From assembly GCA_031286065.1 (NCBI GenBank), contig JAITUZ010000039.1, forward strand, positions 1 through 64,000: a DNA stretch of 64,000 nucleotides. Reading direction: 5' to 3'. The notes beneath the pieces are model-generated. The model was not told where the DNA came from, did no database searches, and worked only from the letters and a program-made list of their open reading frames with translations. This stretch comes from Candidatus Methanimicrococcus odontotermitis (lineage in GTDB: Archaea; Halobacteriota; Methanosarcinia; Methanosarcinales; Methanosarcinaceae). Shown one piece after another: positions 42,762 through 53,373 of the stretch; the stretch's first letter is position 1, and each line of letters begins with the position of its first letter. The translations under genes and the position numbers were made by a program.

Positions 42762-42875
42762 TATTTTTAGTCAAGGGCGATTTCGGTATTTATACATTTA
42801 GAAAAGAGCGGGAAATCGCATGTTCACCGTTTCGAATCCATAAGAACAGGTCATTCATATTTAATAAAAAAGAAA

Positions 42876-44474
42876 TCAAGGCCGGTACTCGGCGGCCTCT
42901 TTGAATCTTTGGACCAAGAAGTCGATGTCAAACGATACCAAGAACCAGCCGGCTTTCGGGCCGGACGGCTGCCCCAAAAGGGCGGTATAGATAGCGGTAA
43001 AGAAATTCTTTGTATCGATTTCTTCTGCGGAAATGACGCCGCCGGCATATCCCGTCATTTTTAGGGAGATGCCGGATTTCGGTTCTTTGGTTTCGTAAAC
43101 AATGCGCTGAATATCTTCAGGGCCGAGTTCATTCTCGGCGGCTTCCAGCTCATCGGCAAACGCCTTTAAGAAAGCGCGCTGCGTGTTTGTAAGCGATGCC
43201 GCCTGAACAGGAACGGTATCTTTAACGCCGAATTTCGCGAAAGACGGCGCGTATTTTTCAAGCCAGAGACCGACATTGCGCGCCATTCGCCCGATCATTT
43301 CCGGAGCTTCATCAAATCCCGAACGTTTGGCAATCGCGTCGATTTTATCCAAATCGCCGCCGGCAACCTGATAAATCGTAACCATCTGCTTGAACGGAAT
43401 TTTGGACTGCTTCACGTCTTTAGATTGAGAAAGCCGAACGATCCGCTCTTCAAACAGGGACGGATTTTCCTTATCGCGCAGACGCTCGTATTCGTCCACA
43501 AGATTCAGAAGCGGCTGCCCGGGATCAAATTTAATGTGTTTTTCCGGACGCGTTTTCATGATCAAAAAGCGAAGCGTCTCGGGCGGAACAACGTCAAGCA
43601 TATCGGAAATGGAAACGACGACGCCGGAAGAAGAAGACATCGCGCCCTTTTCACCGAGCATGATCCATTCATAAACGATTGGAAGCGGCGGTTCGTATTG
43701 GAAAATTTCACGGGCGATGCGGATGCCCGAATCGTAAGAGCCGCCGCTTGACGCGTGATCTTTGCCGAACGGCTCGGCGGTGACGCCCAAAATTCCCCAC
43801 TTGGCCGGCCACTCCACACGCCAAGTCAGCTTGCCGCCGCCGGTCATGGAAACTTTCCCGGACGTCCCGCAAGCCGGACAGGCGTAACGGACCGTTTCTT
43901 CATCTTCGTCAAAGCCGGTGACTTTGGCGCTGTTGATGCGTTTGCAGCCTTCGCAGATCGGATTGAACGGGCTCCAGTCTTCCAAAACTTCTTTGCCGGA
44001 AACTTCTGTCAATATTTCAGCGATCGCGTCGCGGTTTTTAAGCGCCGTTTTAATCGCGCCGACGAATTTGCCGGCTTTGTAGAGTTCATCCGTTTTCAAA
44101 ACGTTCGGACGGATGCCGAGCGTTTCCATCGCGGCGATAAACGGTTCTAAAAAGTGATCGGCATAATTCGCATGGCTTCCGCACGGGCAGGGAATTTCGG
44201 AAATCGGCTTGCCGACGTGATACGCATAGTCTTCTTCTTTTAAAAACGGATAGACTTTGCGGAGCGGATCATAATTGTCGGCGATATAATAGAAGCCGGG
44301 GTCTTCGCCTTGATCTTTTAAAGCGCAGTAGACGGCGTCCGCCGTAAGCACTTCTCTCATATTTCCGATATGAATATGGCCGGAAGGCGTGATTCCCGTT
44401 GAAATCACATTCTTCTTATTTTTCGCCGCCGCTTCTTCTGCGACGACATCTGCCCAGTGAGTAATCTCTGTCAT
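42876..44474 (-). CDS. lysS: Lysyl-tRNA synthetase, class I
   Basis: [23 protein letters not shown] (HIGN); [15 protein letters not shown]. Confidence 0.95.
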   Translation of the reverse strand: MTEITHWADVVAEEAAAKNKKNVISTGITPSGHIHIGNMREVLTADAVYCALKDQGEDPGFYYIADNYDPLRKVYPFLKEEDYAYHVGKPISEIPCPCGSHANYADHFLEPFIAAMETLGIRPNVLKTDELYKAGKFVGAIKTALKNRDAIAEILTEVSGKEVLEDWSPFNPICEGCKRINSAKVTGFDEDEETVRYACPACGTSGKVSMTGGGKLTWRVEWPAKWGILGVTAEPFGKDHASSGGSYDSGIRIAREIFQYEPPLPIVYEWIMLGEKGAMSSSSGVVVSISDMLDVVPPETLRFLIMKTRPEKHIKFDPGQPLLNLVDEYERLRDKENPSLFEERIVRLSQSKDVKQSKIPFKQMVTIYQVAGGDLDKIDAIAKRSGFDEAPEMIGRMARNVGLWLEKYAPSFAKFGVKDTVPVQAASLTNTQRAFLKAFADELEAAENELGPEDIQRIVYETKEPKSGISLKMTGYAGGVISAEEIDTKNFFTAIYTALLGQPSGPKAGWFLVSFDIDFLVQRFKEAAEYRP

Positions 44475-44559
44475 ATTATTTCCTTAAAACTGAATGAATA
44501 AATTTAAAATAAATAGATTTGAAATGATGTCTTAATCATTCTTTTTTATTAAAACTTTA

Positions 44560-45815
44560 TCATTTCAAATCAGGGTCGTAATCAGCCGCCAATTCTTCAA
44601 ACGGGTCATAATCATAATGCGTTAAACATTCTTTCAGCGATTTGTTGGACAAATAGATCAATTTCAAATCGTCGCGTTCCGTCGGCTCGTTGCCGAGAGC
44701 AATGGAAAGGAACTCCGCCAAATCGTAAACCGGAAGACCGGCTCTTTTTTCCCCGCTGTCCTTCGCCCTCATATAACCGCCCTCGATAATATTTTTCATA
44801 CAGCCGCCGCAATTTGAAATAATAATATCGCTGCCGAGGCTTTCGGCATATTCATGAATACGGGCGGCTTGATCAACGGATTTTTTCGGAAAAGCGGTGC
44901 GGACACCGCCGCCAAAACCGCAGCAGATCGACCCTTCAGGCGTCGGGTTGAGAAGTTCCGCGCCGGGGACAGACTCTAAAACGCGGCGCGGGTCTTGACC
45001 GATGCCGAGCGCGCGCGTCAGGTGACACGGGTCCTGATAAAAAATTTTGAGTTTGCCGTTTTTTCCGAAATATTCGCCCATGTCTCTTTTAAAATTCAGT
45101 TTGTTTTCGTCTAATAAACGGGCGAAATATTCAGCTGTTTGAAGAACATCAAAATTGAAATTTTCAAATTTCTGAGGATAGAGTAATTTGAAAGCGCGGC
45201 AGCAGCCCGGACATGTCGTGACCAAAATCTTAGCGCCGCGGGAATTGATTTCATCAATATTCCTCTGCCCGAGTTTTTCCAGAGGCGCCGTGCTGCCCGC
45301 GCCGGCCGAAACGGAGCCGCAGCAGTACTCAATACCGCTCATGACGGAATAATCGACACCGGCGGCATCCAAAGCTCGGACGGCGGATTTCCCGATGACC
45401 TTATTCATGCACGAAGCCGCACAGCCGGGGAAATAAACGACATCGCTCTTTCGCCCTTCGTTTTTAAATTCGACCGGATGTTCCCATTCACTGATTTTTT
45501 GTAAATATTATTGTTTGAAAACGGATCGACCAAACCCTGTTCTTCTGTCGGCCCTCTGATTTTCGTCTTTTTTTCACGGGCGGCGGAAATTAATTTTCGG
45601 ATGCCTAAGTCTTTCGGGCAGGCGGCCGTACAGACATTGCAGGTATAACAAAGACGAATATCATATTCAAGCGGATTGCTTTCATCGGATCCGCCGCCGG
45701 ACTGAACGTAACCGCAAAGAGCGGGAATAATATCGACTGTGCCGTAGCTCGGGCAGACATCAACGCACAGGCCGCACAAACTGCATTTATCGGTGTAAAG
45801 TTGAATGAGATCCAT
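44560..45815 (-). pseudogene. FeS-cluster oxidoreductase (HdrD/GlpC-like, 2x4Fe4S + two CCG domains) split by a frameshift at A6 (45495-45500)
   Basis: N-part KCSLCGLCVDVCPSYG...CYTCNVCTAACPKDLG...NNNIYKK; C-part ISEWEHPVEFKNEGRKSDVVYFPGCAASCMNKVIG...CCGFGGGVRT; one extra A (or a -1 shift on AAAAAA) fuses them. Confidence 0.8.
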
Positions 45816-45967
45816 AAATAATCCTTTTTGTTTTTGAAAAACTTATATTTAGGAGGCACTTATTATTGATGATTTTGTGAAGAAGTTATATTTTAAGCAG
45901 GCAAATGATTAAAAAGTATTCTGAAATTTTAAGAGTCAGAACTGTAAAAACGAAAAAGGAGATTAAA

Positions 45968-47083
45968 ATGGCCGGAAACACATTGGGCGAAGTTTTTCGA
46001 ATCACGACTTGGGGAGAATCACACGGTCCCGCTGTCGGTGTCGTGATTGACGGCGCGGTTTCGGGAATTGCCGTCACGGCCGAAGATATTCAAAAAGAAC
46101 TTGACCGCAGAAAACCCGGTCAAAGCAATGTCACCACGCCGCGCAAAGAATCCGATACGGTTGAGATTCTTTCCGGAATCTTTGAAGGCAGGACGACCGG
46201 AGCGCCGATTTCACTGATGATTCGAAATGCGGACCAAAATTCGTCTTCTTATGACAATTTGCGCGATACGCCGCGCCCGGGGCACGCTGATTTCGGCTAC
46301 GCCGAAAAATACGGCATCCGCGACCATCGCGGCGGCGGGCGCAGCTCCGGACGGGAAACCGCAGGACGCGTCGCCGCAGGCGCGGTCGCCAAAAAAATCC
46401 TGTCTGAATTCGGCATCGATATCGTCTGCCACACGACACGGATCGGCGGCGTCTGCGCCGACCCTGAAATCTTAAACAATCTGCCGTTCGAAGCCGTTAA
46501 AGAAAATATTGAAAAGAACAGCGTTCGCTGCGCGGATTTAGCGGCGGCGGTCTTGATGGAAGCGGAAGCGGCGGCGGCAAGAGACAAAGGCGATTCTGTC
46601 GGCGGTGTCGTGGAAGGAATGATCCGCGGCGTTCCGGCGGGACTCGGCGAGCCTGTTTTTGACAAACTGGACGCGGATTTGGCAAAAGCGATCATGAGCG
46701 TCGGCGCCGTCAAAGGGTTTGAAATCGGCGGCGGATTTGAAGCGGCCGCCTGTTTCGGAAGTGAATTCAACGACGCTTTTGAAATCAGAGACGGAAAAAT
46801 TAAAACCGTGACAAACAATGCCGGCGGCATTTTGGGCGGCATTTCAACGGGCGAGATGATTCGCTTCAGAGCGGCGATCAAGCCGACACCATCTGTTTCT
46901 GCGCCGCAGAAAACGGTGAATACGGCGGAGAAAACGGAAACGGAAATCGTGATTACGGGGCGGCATGATCCTGTAATCGCGCCGCGGTTTGTTCCGGTCG
47001 GCGAAGCGATGGCGGCGATCGTCATATTGGACCATTTAATGAGAAACGAAGCGCTGCGCTTATTAAAAAATAAACAAAAATAA
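45968..47083 (+). CDS. aroC: Chorismate synthase
   Basis: GNTLGEVFRITTWGESHGPAVGVVIDG; RPGHADFGYAEKYGIRDHRGGGRSSGRETAGRVAAGAVAK. Confidence 0.97.
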   Translation: MAGNTLGEVFRITTWGESHGPAVGVVIDGAVSGIAVTAEDIQKELDRRKPGQSNVTTPRKESDTVEILSGIFEGRTTGAPISLMIRNADQNSSSYDNLRDTPRPGHADFGYAEKYGIRDHRGGGRSSGRETAGRVAAGAVAKKILSEFGIDIVCHTTRIGGVCADPEILNNLPFEAVKENIEKNSVRCADLAAAVLMEAEAAAARDKGDSVGGVVEGMIRGVPAGLGEPVFDKLDADLAKAIMSVGAVKGFEIGGGFEAAACFGSEFNDAFEIRDGKIKTVTNNAGGILGGISTGEMIRFRAAIKPTPSVSAPQKTVNTAEKTETEIVITGRHDPVIAPRFVPVGEAMAAIVILDHLMRNEALRLLKNKQK

Positions 47084-47101
47084 AAACGAGAGACTAAAAA
47101 A

Positions 47102-48211
47102 ATGAATCACGGAAACACAGGAACTCCCTCGGGTGAACACGGCGCGGCAACGCCTCACTCATCAGGCGGCGTTCGGCCGCCGCGTGTCCTGGCGTGGGAA
47201 ACAACTGCGGCGTGCAACTTAAAATGCAAACACTGCCGCGGCTCATCGACCGCGGACTCGGCCGAAGGAGAATTAACGACAGCGGAAGCCAAGAAACTTT
47301 TGGAGGAAATTCGGGAAACCGGAACGCCGATAATTATTTTAAGTGGCGGCGAACCGCTGATGCGTGAAGACATTTTCGAAATCGCGCGTTACGGAACGGA
47401 TTTGGGATTCCGCATGGCTTTGGCGACAAACGGCGTGCCGATTACGGAAGAAACGGCCAAAAAGATCAAGGAAGCCGGCATTCAGCGCGTCAGCGTCAGT
47501 TTGGACGGGCGCGAAAAAACGCACGACACTTTTCGAATGATTCCCGGCTGTTTCGGCGATTCTATGAAAGGAATCAAGAACTTGAAAAAAGAAGGCATTG
47601 AATTCCAAATCAATACCACTGTTTCAAGATTCAATGTTCATGAACTGGAAGATGTGCATCGGTTCGCCAAAGAAATCGGCGCGGCGGCGCATCATTTTTT
47701 CTTTTTGGTCCCGACAGGGCGCGGCGCGGAACTTTCGGAATTTGAAATCACGCCGGAAGAATATGAAGTCACGCTGGAATGGCTTTACAATTTATCAAGA
47801 GTCACCGACTTGCAGATTCGCCCGACCTGCGCGCCGCATTATTTCAGGATCATGCGCCGCCAAGCCAAAAAAGAAGGAATAGAAATCACGCCAAAAACGC
47901 ACGGCTTGGACGCGATGACGAAAGGCTGTCTTGGAGGCATCTCATTCGGATTCATTTCCAGCATCGGCGAAGTCAATCCCTGCGGTTATCTTCCGGTGTC
48001 CGCCGGCAACGTCCGCAAACACTCTTTTAAAGAGATTTGGGAAAACGGAAAAGTCTTCAATGACTTGCGCAATTACAAAGAATACAAAGGCAAATGCGGC
48101 GCCTGTGAATATAAAACATACTGCGGCGGCTGCCGCGCCCGCGCTTATTCAGAAACGGGCGATTACATGGAAGAGGAGCCGCTTTGTTCATATTATCCGG
48201 AGGGATACTGA
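47102..48211 (+). CDS. ahbD: Radical SAM heme synthase-like protein (AhbD)
   Basis: AWETTAACNLKCKHCRG CxxxCxxC; SPASM-like C-terminus CGACEYKTYCGGCRARAY; next to ahbA/ahbB. Confidence 0.85.
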   Translation: MNHGNTGTPSGEHGAATPHSSGGVRPPRVLAWETTAACNLKCKHCRGSSTADSAEGELTTAEAKKLLEEIRETGTPIIILSGGEPLMREDIFEIARYGTDLGFRMALATNGVPITEETAKKIKEAGIQRVSVSLDGREKTHDTFRMIPGCFGDSMKGIKNLKKEGIEFQINTTVSRFNVHELEDVHRFAKEIGAAAHHFFFLVPTGRGAELSEFEITPEEYEVTLEWLYNLSRVTDLQIRPTCAPHYFRIMRRQAKKEGIEITPKTHGLDAMTKGCLGGISFGFISSIGEVNPCGYLPVSAGNVRKHSFKEIWENGKVFNDLRNYKEYKGKCGACEYKTYCGGCRARAYSETGDYMEEEPLCSYYPEGY

Positions 48212-48215
48212 AAAA

Positions 48216-48680
48216 ATGGAAAGAAAAACAAATGAATTGGATGAAATCGACAGAAAACTCATTAATTTGATTCAGCTGAACTTTCCGGTTTCCGTTCACC
48301 CGTTTGAAGACATCGCCGCCGAAATCGGCTCAACGGAAGAAATTGTGACGGCAAAGCTCGCCCGTCTGAAAAAAGAAGGCATTGTCCGCAGGATCGGCCC
48401 GATCATCAACACGCGCGGCATCGGCGGAACAAACACGCTGGCCGCCGTGAAAGTGCCAAAAGATCAAATCGATAAAGCGGCAGCGGTCATCAACAGATAC
48501 GAAGAAGTGTCTCACAATTATCTCAGAAATGAAGAATACAATATTTGGTTCACGGTATCCGCGCCGACGCAGGATCGGCTGGACCGAATCATATCTGAGA
48601 TTCAAACGGAGCTGAATTGCCCGCTCTTGGATTTGCCGACGATCAAACAGTTTAAAATACAGGTGAATTTCCATGTCTGA
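48216..48680 (+). CDS. ahbA: Siroheme decarboxylase subunit (AhbA/B, AsnC/Lrp-like)
   Basis: ELDEIDRKLINLIQLNFPVSVHPFEDIAAEIG...EGIVRRIGPIINTRGIG. Confidence 0.87.
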   Translation: MERKTNELDEIDRKLINLIQLNFPVSVHPFEDIAAEIGSTEEIVTAKLARLKKEGIVRRIGPIINTRGIGGTNTLAAVKVPKDQIDKAAAVINRYEEVSHNYLRNEEYNIWFTVSAPTQDRLDRIISEIQTELNCPLLDLPTIKQFKIQVNFHV

Positions 48681-49164
48681 ACAAAATCGGGCTTGGGGAT
48701 CCGGCATGGACGAAACGGATGAAAAACTCATTCGGCTGACTCAGGACGGAATCGAATTCACGCACGCGCCTTTTGAGAAAGCGGCGGCCGAACTCGGCAT
48801 TTCCGAAGAAGAAATCGTCCGCCGTTTGAAAAGATTGACGGAAGAGAGAAAGATCCGCCGCTTCGGCGCGTCTATCGGTCACATCGCGCTCGGTTTTACA
48901 GCAAACGGCATGGGCGTTTGGGATGTCCCCGAAGACAAAATCGAAGAAATCGGACAAAAAATGGCGTCATTTCATGAAGTCAGCCACTGTTACCGCCGGC
49001 CGAGATCCGATGAATGGCCCTACAATATGTACACGATGATTCACGGGCGGACAACGGAAGAATGCCTGGCGGTCGCCGAAAATATTTCAACCGCTGTCGG
49101 AATCTCCGAATACAAACTCGTTTTCAGCGAAAGAGAACTGAAGAAAAAGGGTGTTCGGATTTAA
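48673..49164 (+). CDS. ahbB: Siroheme decarboxylase subunit (AhbB/A)
   Basis: Paralogous to the preceding ORF: DETDEKLIRLTQDGIEFTHAPFEKAAAELG...VSHCYRRPRSDEWPYNMYTMIHG. Confidence 0.88.
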   Translation: MSEQNRAWGSGMDETDEKLIRLTQDGIEFTHAPFEKAAAELGISEEEIVRRLKRLTEERKIRRFGASIGHIALGFTANGMGVWDVPEDKIEEIGQKMASFHEVSHCYRRPRSDEWPYNMYTMIHGRTTEECLAVAENISTAVGISEYKLVFSERELKKKGVRI

Positions 49165-49170
49165 GGAGAA

Positions 49171-49851
49171 ATGAAAATGCCGCTCTCGCCGAAAAATGAA
49201 ATGAACCCGTATCTGCCTTTGATAATTGATTTTACAGACAAGAATGTTGTCATTTTCGGCGGCGGCGCTGTCGGTGAACGCAAAGCGAAACGTTTCGCAG
49301 GCATCGCGAACGTCACGGTTGTCAGTTCCAGTCTGACGCCCGCCCTTCGGCAAATGGAAAAAGACGGCTTGATCCTGTTCATTGAAAAGAATTTGGCTGA
49401 ACTGACCGACGGTGAAATTTTTGACGGCTTGTCCGACGCGTTTTTAACGGTTGCCGCGACATCGGACTCGGCCGTCAACCACCGAATCGTATCCATGGCA
49501 AAAACCGCCGGCGTTTTGGCAAATGACACGGAAAATGCCGGCGAAGTCGTTCTTCCTTCATTTATAGAGCGCGGCGGGCTTCAAATATCGATTTCATCCG
49601 GCGGAAAAAGCCCCGCGGTCACAAAATACGCCCGCATGAGAATTGAAGAAGCGATTGATGAAAATTTGGAGCTGATGATTGAGCTTCAAAACGAAATGCG
49701 CGAATATTTAAAAACGGCTGTTCCTGACCAAAAAATACGGCAGGAAATTCTGTGGGAGATTATGGATGACGCGGAAATTTGGGAACTGCTGCCGGCGGAT
49801 TTTGAAAAAGCGAAAGAGAAAGCGAATTTTGTCATTATGAAAAATCTGTAA
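49171..49851 (+). CDS. Precorrin-2 dehydrogenase/sirohydrochlorin ferrochelatase-like
   Basis: PYLPLIIDFTDKNVVIFGGGAVGERKAKRF; SISSGGKSPAVTKYARMRIEE. Confidence 0.9.
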   Translation: MKMPLSPKNEMNPYLPLIIDFTDKNVVIFGGGAVGERKAKRFAGIANVTVVSSSLTPALRQMEKDGLILFIEKNLAELTDGEIFDGLSDAFLTVAATSDSAVNHRIVSMAKTAGVLANDTENAGEVVLPSFIERGGLQISISSGGKSPAVTKYARMRIEEAIDENLELMIELQNEMREYLKTAVPDQKIRQEILWEIMDDAEIWELLPADFEKAKEKANFVIMKNL

Positions 49852-49947
49852 GAAAAAGTATACAAAAAATCGTACAACAAAATACTGATCTGAATTAAAG
49901 AATATGTTGAAAGATTCCTTTTTTAGATAATTTTCAGAGAAAAAAAT

Positions 49948-49994
49948 TGTAAGAAATTATATATACAAATTCTTACATCGATATCTTGATGTAA
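49948..49994 (+). promoter_or_regulatory. Two overlapping inverted repeats on the AbiE-like promoter
   Basis: TGTAAGAA(49948-49955)...TTCTTACA(49970-49977) flanking TTATATATA; TTACATC(49973-49979)...GATGTAA(49988-49994) ending at the ATG. Confidence 0.7.
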
Positions 49995-50615
49995 ATGACA
50001 CAAGAAAGATATGGGGAAGAAATTAAAAAACGAATTACAGAATTGGGAGAAGGTGCTGTATTTACAGCATCGGATTTCTCGGATATTGCGAATACAAATG
50101 TTATCAATACAACATTTTCAAGGTTTGTTGAGAATGGAATGATTCGCCGTCTTTTACACGGCATTTATGATTATCCAAAATACAGCGCTTTTTTAAAAAA
50201 ACATATTTCTCCGACACCTTCCGCCATTGCAGAAACAATAGCGAGAAAAAACGGTTGGACAATTGTTCCGTACGGGGATACGGCATTGAATATCTTGGGA
50301 TTATCAACGCAAGTTCCGGCAGTTTGGATATATGTAAGTGACGGCGCATATAAAAAATACAAATATGAAAAAATCGAAATTGAATTCAAAAGAAGAACAA
50401 ACAAAGAAATTTCAAACTTATCATATATCACAGCCCTTGTAATTCAAGCTTTGAAAGCACTCGGCAAAGAGAACATAAAACGTGAACACATCAAAACAAT
50501 CGCATATAAACTGACAGTGGAAGATAAAGAAAAAATGGCATCTGAAGCAAGATATGCAACGAAATGGGTTTATGAATTAATTATTGAAATTGCGAAGGCA
50601 GACGATTATGCATAA
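49995..50615 (+). CDS. AbiEi/DUF6088-type antitoxin
   Basis: N-terminal wHTH (FTASDFSDIANTNVINTTFSRFVENGMIRRLLHGIYDYP); precedes an AbiEii toxin gene. Confidence 0.82.
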   Translation: MTQERYGEEIKKRITELGEGAVFTASDFSDIANTNVINTTFSRFVENGMIRRLLHGIYDYPKYSAFLKKHISPTPSAIAETIARKNGWTIVPYGDTALNILGLSTQVPAVWIYVSDGAYKKYKYEKIEIEFKRRTNKEISNLSYITALVIQALKALGKENIKREHIKTIAYKLTVEDKEKMASEARYATKWVYELIIEIAKADDYA

Positions 50616-51603
50616 TATTGCGACAGGACCCGCGGACGAAAGAAAAGAACTGTTCAGAGAAACAGCCGCAGAAATGGGTATTCCGGAAGCAATTATTGAA
50701 AAGGATTTCTGGGTTTGCTGGGTATTGGATTATCTGTTTCACCGATGCGAATGGAAAGAGAATTTAGCATTCAAAGGAGGAACAAGCCTTTCAAAAGCAT
50801 ATTCATTAATTGAACGTTTTTCAGAAGACATTGATTTAATTTTAGATTGGAGAGTTCTCGGATATGCGGAAAAGGAACCGTATATAAAGAGGAGCCGGAC
50901 GGAACAAGACAGATTCAATACGGAAATGGAGCGCCGTACGATTGATTTTTTGGACGGAACATTCATACCGGCAATCAAAAAAGATATTGAAAAAGAGTTA
51001 AAAGAACAAGTACGGATTTATAAAAATCCGACTGAGCCGCAAACTGTAAATATCGCATACCCGAAAACATATTCGGATGATTCAGTTTTAAAAGAGATAA
51101 AACTGGAAATCGGCGCGCGGGCTCTTTGGACGCCCGTTCATAAGAGAAAGATTTCACCATACAGCGCACAAACATATAAATTTGAAAATCCGGAAACAGA
51201 AATTACGACAGTTACGGCAGAACGTACATTTTGGGAAAAATTAACAATCCTTCATCATGAAGCGAACCGTCCTCAAACATCCCCATTGCCGGCCCGTTAT
51301 TCAAGACATTATTATGACGTGTATAAATTATCCCGGTCTCCTGTAAAATCAAGTGCGTTTGATCAAAAAGAACTGCTTGGCCAAGTTGCCGAATTTAAAA
51401 ACATCTTTTACTACAGAAGTTGGGCGCATTACGAAGAAGCAAAAATCGGAACATTAAAACTGATTCCGCCGCAGCATAATTTACAAAAGCTGAAAGAAGA
51501 TTATACCCGCATGCAGAATATGCTTTTTGGGGAAAATAAACCGTCATTTTCCGAAATAACGGAGTCGATAAAAGAATTGGAAAATGAAATAAATCAATTA
51601 TAA
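50608..51603 (+). CDS. AbiEii-type nucleotidyltransferase toxin
   Basis: EKDFWVCWVLDYLF; LAFKGGTSLSKAYSLIERFSEDIDLILDW; ATG overlaps the antitoxin stop (ATGCATAA). Confidence 0.9.
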   Translation: MHNIATGPADERKELFRETAAEMGIPEAIIEKDFWVCWVLDYLFHRCEWKENLAFKGGTSLSKAYSLIERFSEDIDLILDWRVLGYAEKEPYIKRSRTEQDRFNTEMERRTIDFLDGTFIPAIKKDIEKELKEQVRIYKNPTEPQTVNIAYPKTYSDDSVLKEIKLEIGARALWTPVHKRKISPYSAQTYKFENPETEITTVTAERTFWEKLTILHHEANRPQTSPLPARYSRHYYDVYKLSRSPVKSSAFDQKELLGQVAEFKNIFYYRSWAHYEEAKIGTLKLIPPQHNLQKLKEDYTRMQNMLFGENKPSFSEITESIKELENEINQL

Positions 51604-51712
51604 ATCCAATTTGATCCGTAAGCTCATCGGGAAACATTCATATGAAAGGTCATTTAATTAGTATTACTTTTGACCCTGAATAATCATACTCAAACGAAAC
51701 AGGTGCAATTCA

Positions 51713-52968
51713 TGAAAGAAATTTCAAGCATGGTGATCTCTCATAAGAAAGCGACAGTCGCCGAGATGGAATGCGCGTGGCCGCTGACGACGGAAGAGAT
51801 GCTCGAAAAACTTTACGCGAATGATCTTGTTTATGAATGCGTTATTTTAAAAACGTGCAACCGCGCGGAAATTTATGTTGTTTCTGAAAAAGGAAGCAGC
51901 GTTTTATTCAATTTTTCAAAGGCGATCGGCGTGGAAACGCGAATCGTGGATTTCCATGACCATGAAGAGTCGCTGAACCATCTGCTTCGGCTTTCCTGCG
52001 GTTTGGAATCCATGATCATGGGTGAAGATCAAATCCTCGGCCAAATCCGCGACGCTTACAATCTGGCCGTCAAAAAGAAAACGATCAGCCGAATATTGGA
52101 TACAGCGTTTACAAAAGCCATCCAAGTCGGCAAACGCGCCCGCACAGAAACGCGAATCAATGAAGGTTCCGTCTCCATCGGGTCGGCGGCGGTCGAACTG
52201 GCCGAAGACACGCTCGGCGGTCTGGACGGCAAAACCATTATGGTTGTCGGCGTCGGCGAAATCGGCGTATTGGTCGCCCGCGCCCTGGCGGATAAAAACT
52301 TGGAAGGCATTTATATTTCCAACAGGACGTATAAAAAAGCCCAAGAATTGGCGTATGAACTGGGCGGAGAAGCGATTCTGTTTGACGATGTGACCAAATA
52401 CCTGGAAAGCGCCGATGTCGTCATCAGCGCGACCGGCGCGCCTCATTATGTGATTACGAAAAAGATGGTTGAAGAGATCATACAAAAAAGAGGCGGTAAA
52501 CCGCTTTTTATGGTCGATATCGCCAACCCGAGAGATATTGAGGAATCCGTTAATGATTTGGGCGGCGTGACTTTATGCAACATTGATAATCTGCGCGTCA
52601 TCAGTGAAAAAACATTGAAAATGCGTAATGAAGAAGCAAAAAAAGTTATAAAAATCATCCATGACGAACTGATTCTGCTCGGCAAACAGTATAAACGGCA
52701 GAAAGCGGACGACATCATTGCCGCTTTGTACAGAAGCGTTTATGAAACACGCGAAGAAGAAAAGCAAAAAGCGGTCAATAAATTCCGTGTAAAGCATACG
52801 ATCGGCGCGTTTGAAGAGAAGATTTTGGAGAATTTAACGCACAGTATCGCGAATCAGATTTTAGCCGAGCCGACGAAAATCCTCAGAAACGCGGCGGAGT
52901 CCGACGATGACGAATTACTGGAAGCGGTCGCCCGCGTATTTAATATTGAACACAGTTCCGAAGAGTGA
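51713..52968 (+). CDS. hemA: Glutamyl-tRNA reductase
   Basis: LKTCNRAEIYVVSE; LSCGLESMIMGEDQILGQIRDAY; VVGVGEIGVLVARAL. Confidence 0.97.
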
Positions 52969-53093
52969 ACGGATTTTACAATAACGTCAGGAAAGCTGAC
53001 AGAGATTTCTGTAAAAAAGGAACTTCGCTAAAAATCAGACCGATGAATTGTTGAATGAACGGCATTCCAATTAAATCGGCCATATAAGAAGAC

Positions 53094-53330
53094 TTAATGC
53101 TTTACATCTTTTCTGCCTGAAAAGGGACTGTAAACTGTCATATTTTGGCTCTTTTGGGAATAGTCAATTCCGGTGCCGACCTGTTTATGCACAGAAAGTT
53201 TTTTACTTACAGTATGCACATCATCACAAGCTTTATTTGTCGCTTTTTTTGTTTCGCGAGCCGCTTTGCCCTCTATAACAGTCCTGCGGTCCGCTTTACT
53301 TTTGCCACCGCCGATTTTAGTTACTGTCAT
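53094..53330 (-). CDS. Small basic hypothetical protein
   Basis: MTVTKIGGGKSKADRRTVIEGKAARETKKATNKACDD...; begins next to the end of the upstream membrane-protein ORF. Confidence 0.5.
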   Translation of the reverse strand: MTVTKIGGGKSKADRRTVIEGKAARETKKATNKACDDVHTVSKKLSVHKQVGTGIDYSQKSQNMTVYSPFSGRKDVKH

Positions 53331-53373
53331 ATTAATCACCTGACTGCATTATGAATTCGTTTATAAGTAAGTC

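Noticed and set aside
42815-42850. TTCGAATCC-like T-loop string suggesting a tRNA
   Set aside because: No flanking acceptor, D- or anticodon-arm complementarity could be built by eye; no tRNA, including no pylT, recognised in the window.
46297-47025. Long antisense ORF (242 aa) opposite aroC
   Set aside because: Shadow ORF: aroC on the + strand is unambiguous; the antisense product is Ser/Pro/Ala-rich low complexity.
47931-48215. N-terminal extension of the 47931-48680 ORF over the ahbD 3' end
   Set aside because: Extension is an out-of-frame reading of ahbD; the real AhbA-like start is ATG at 48216.
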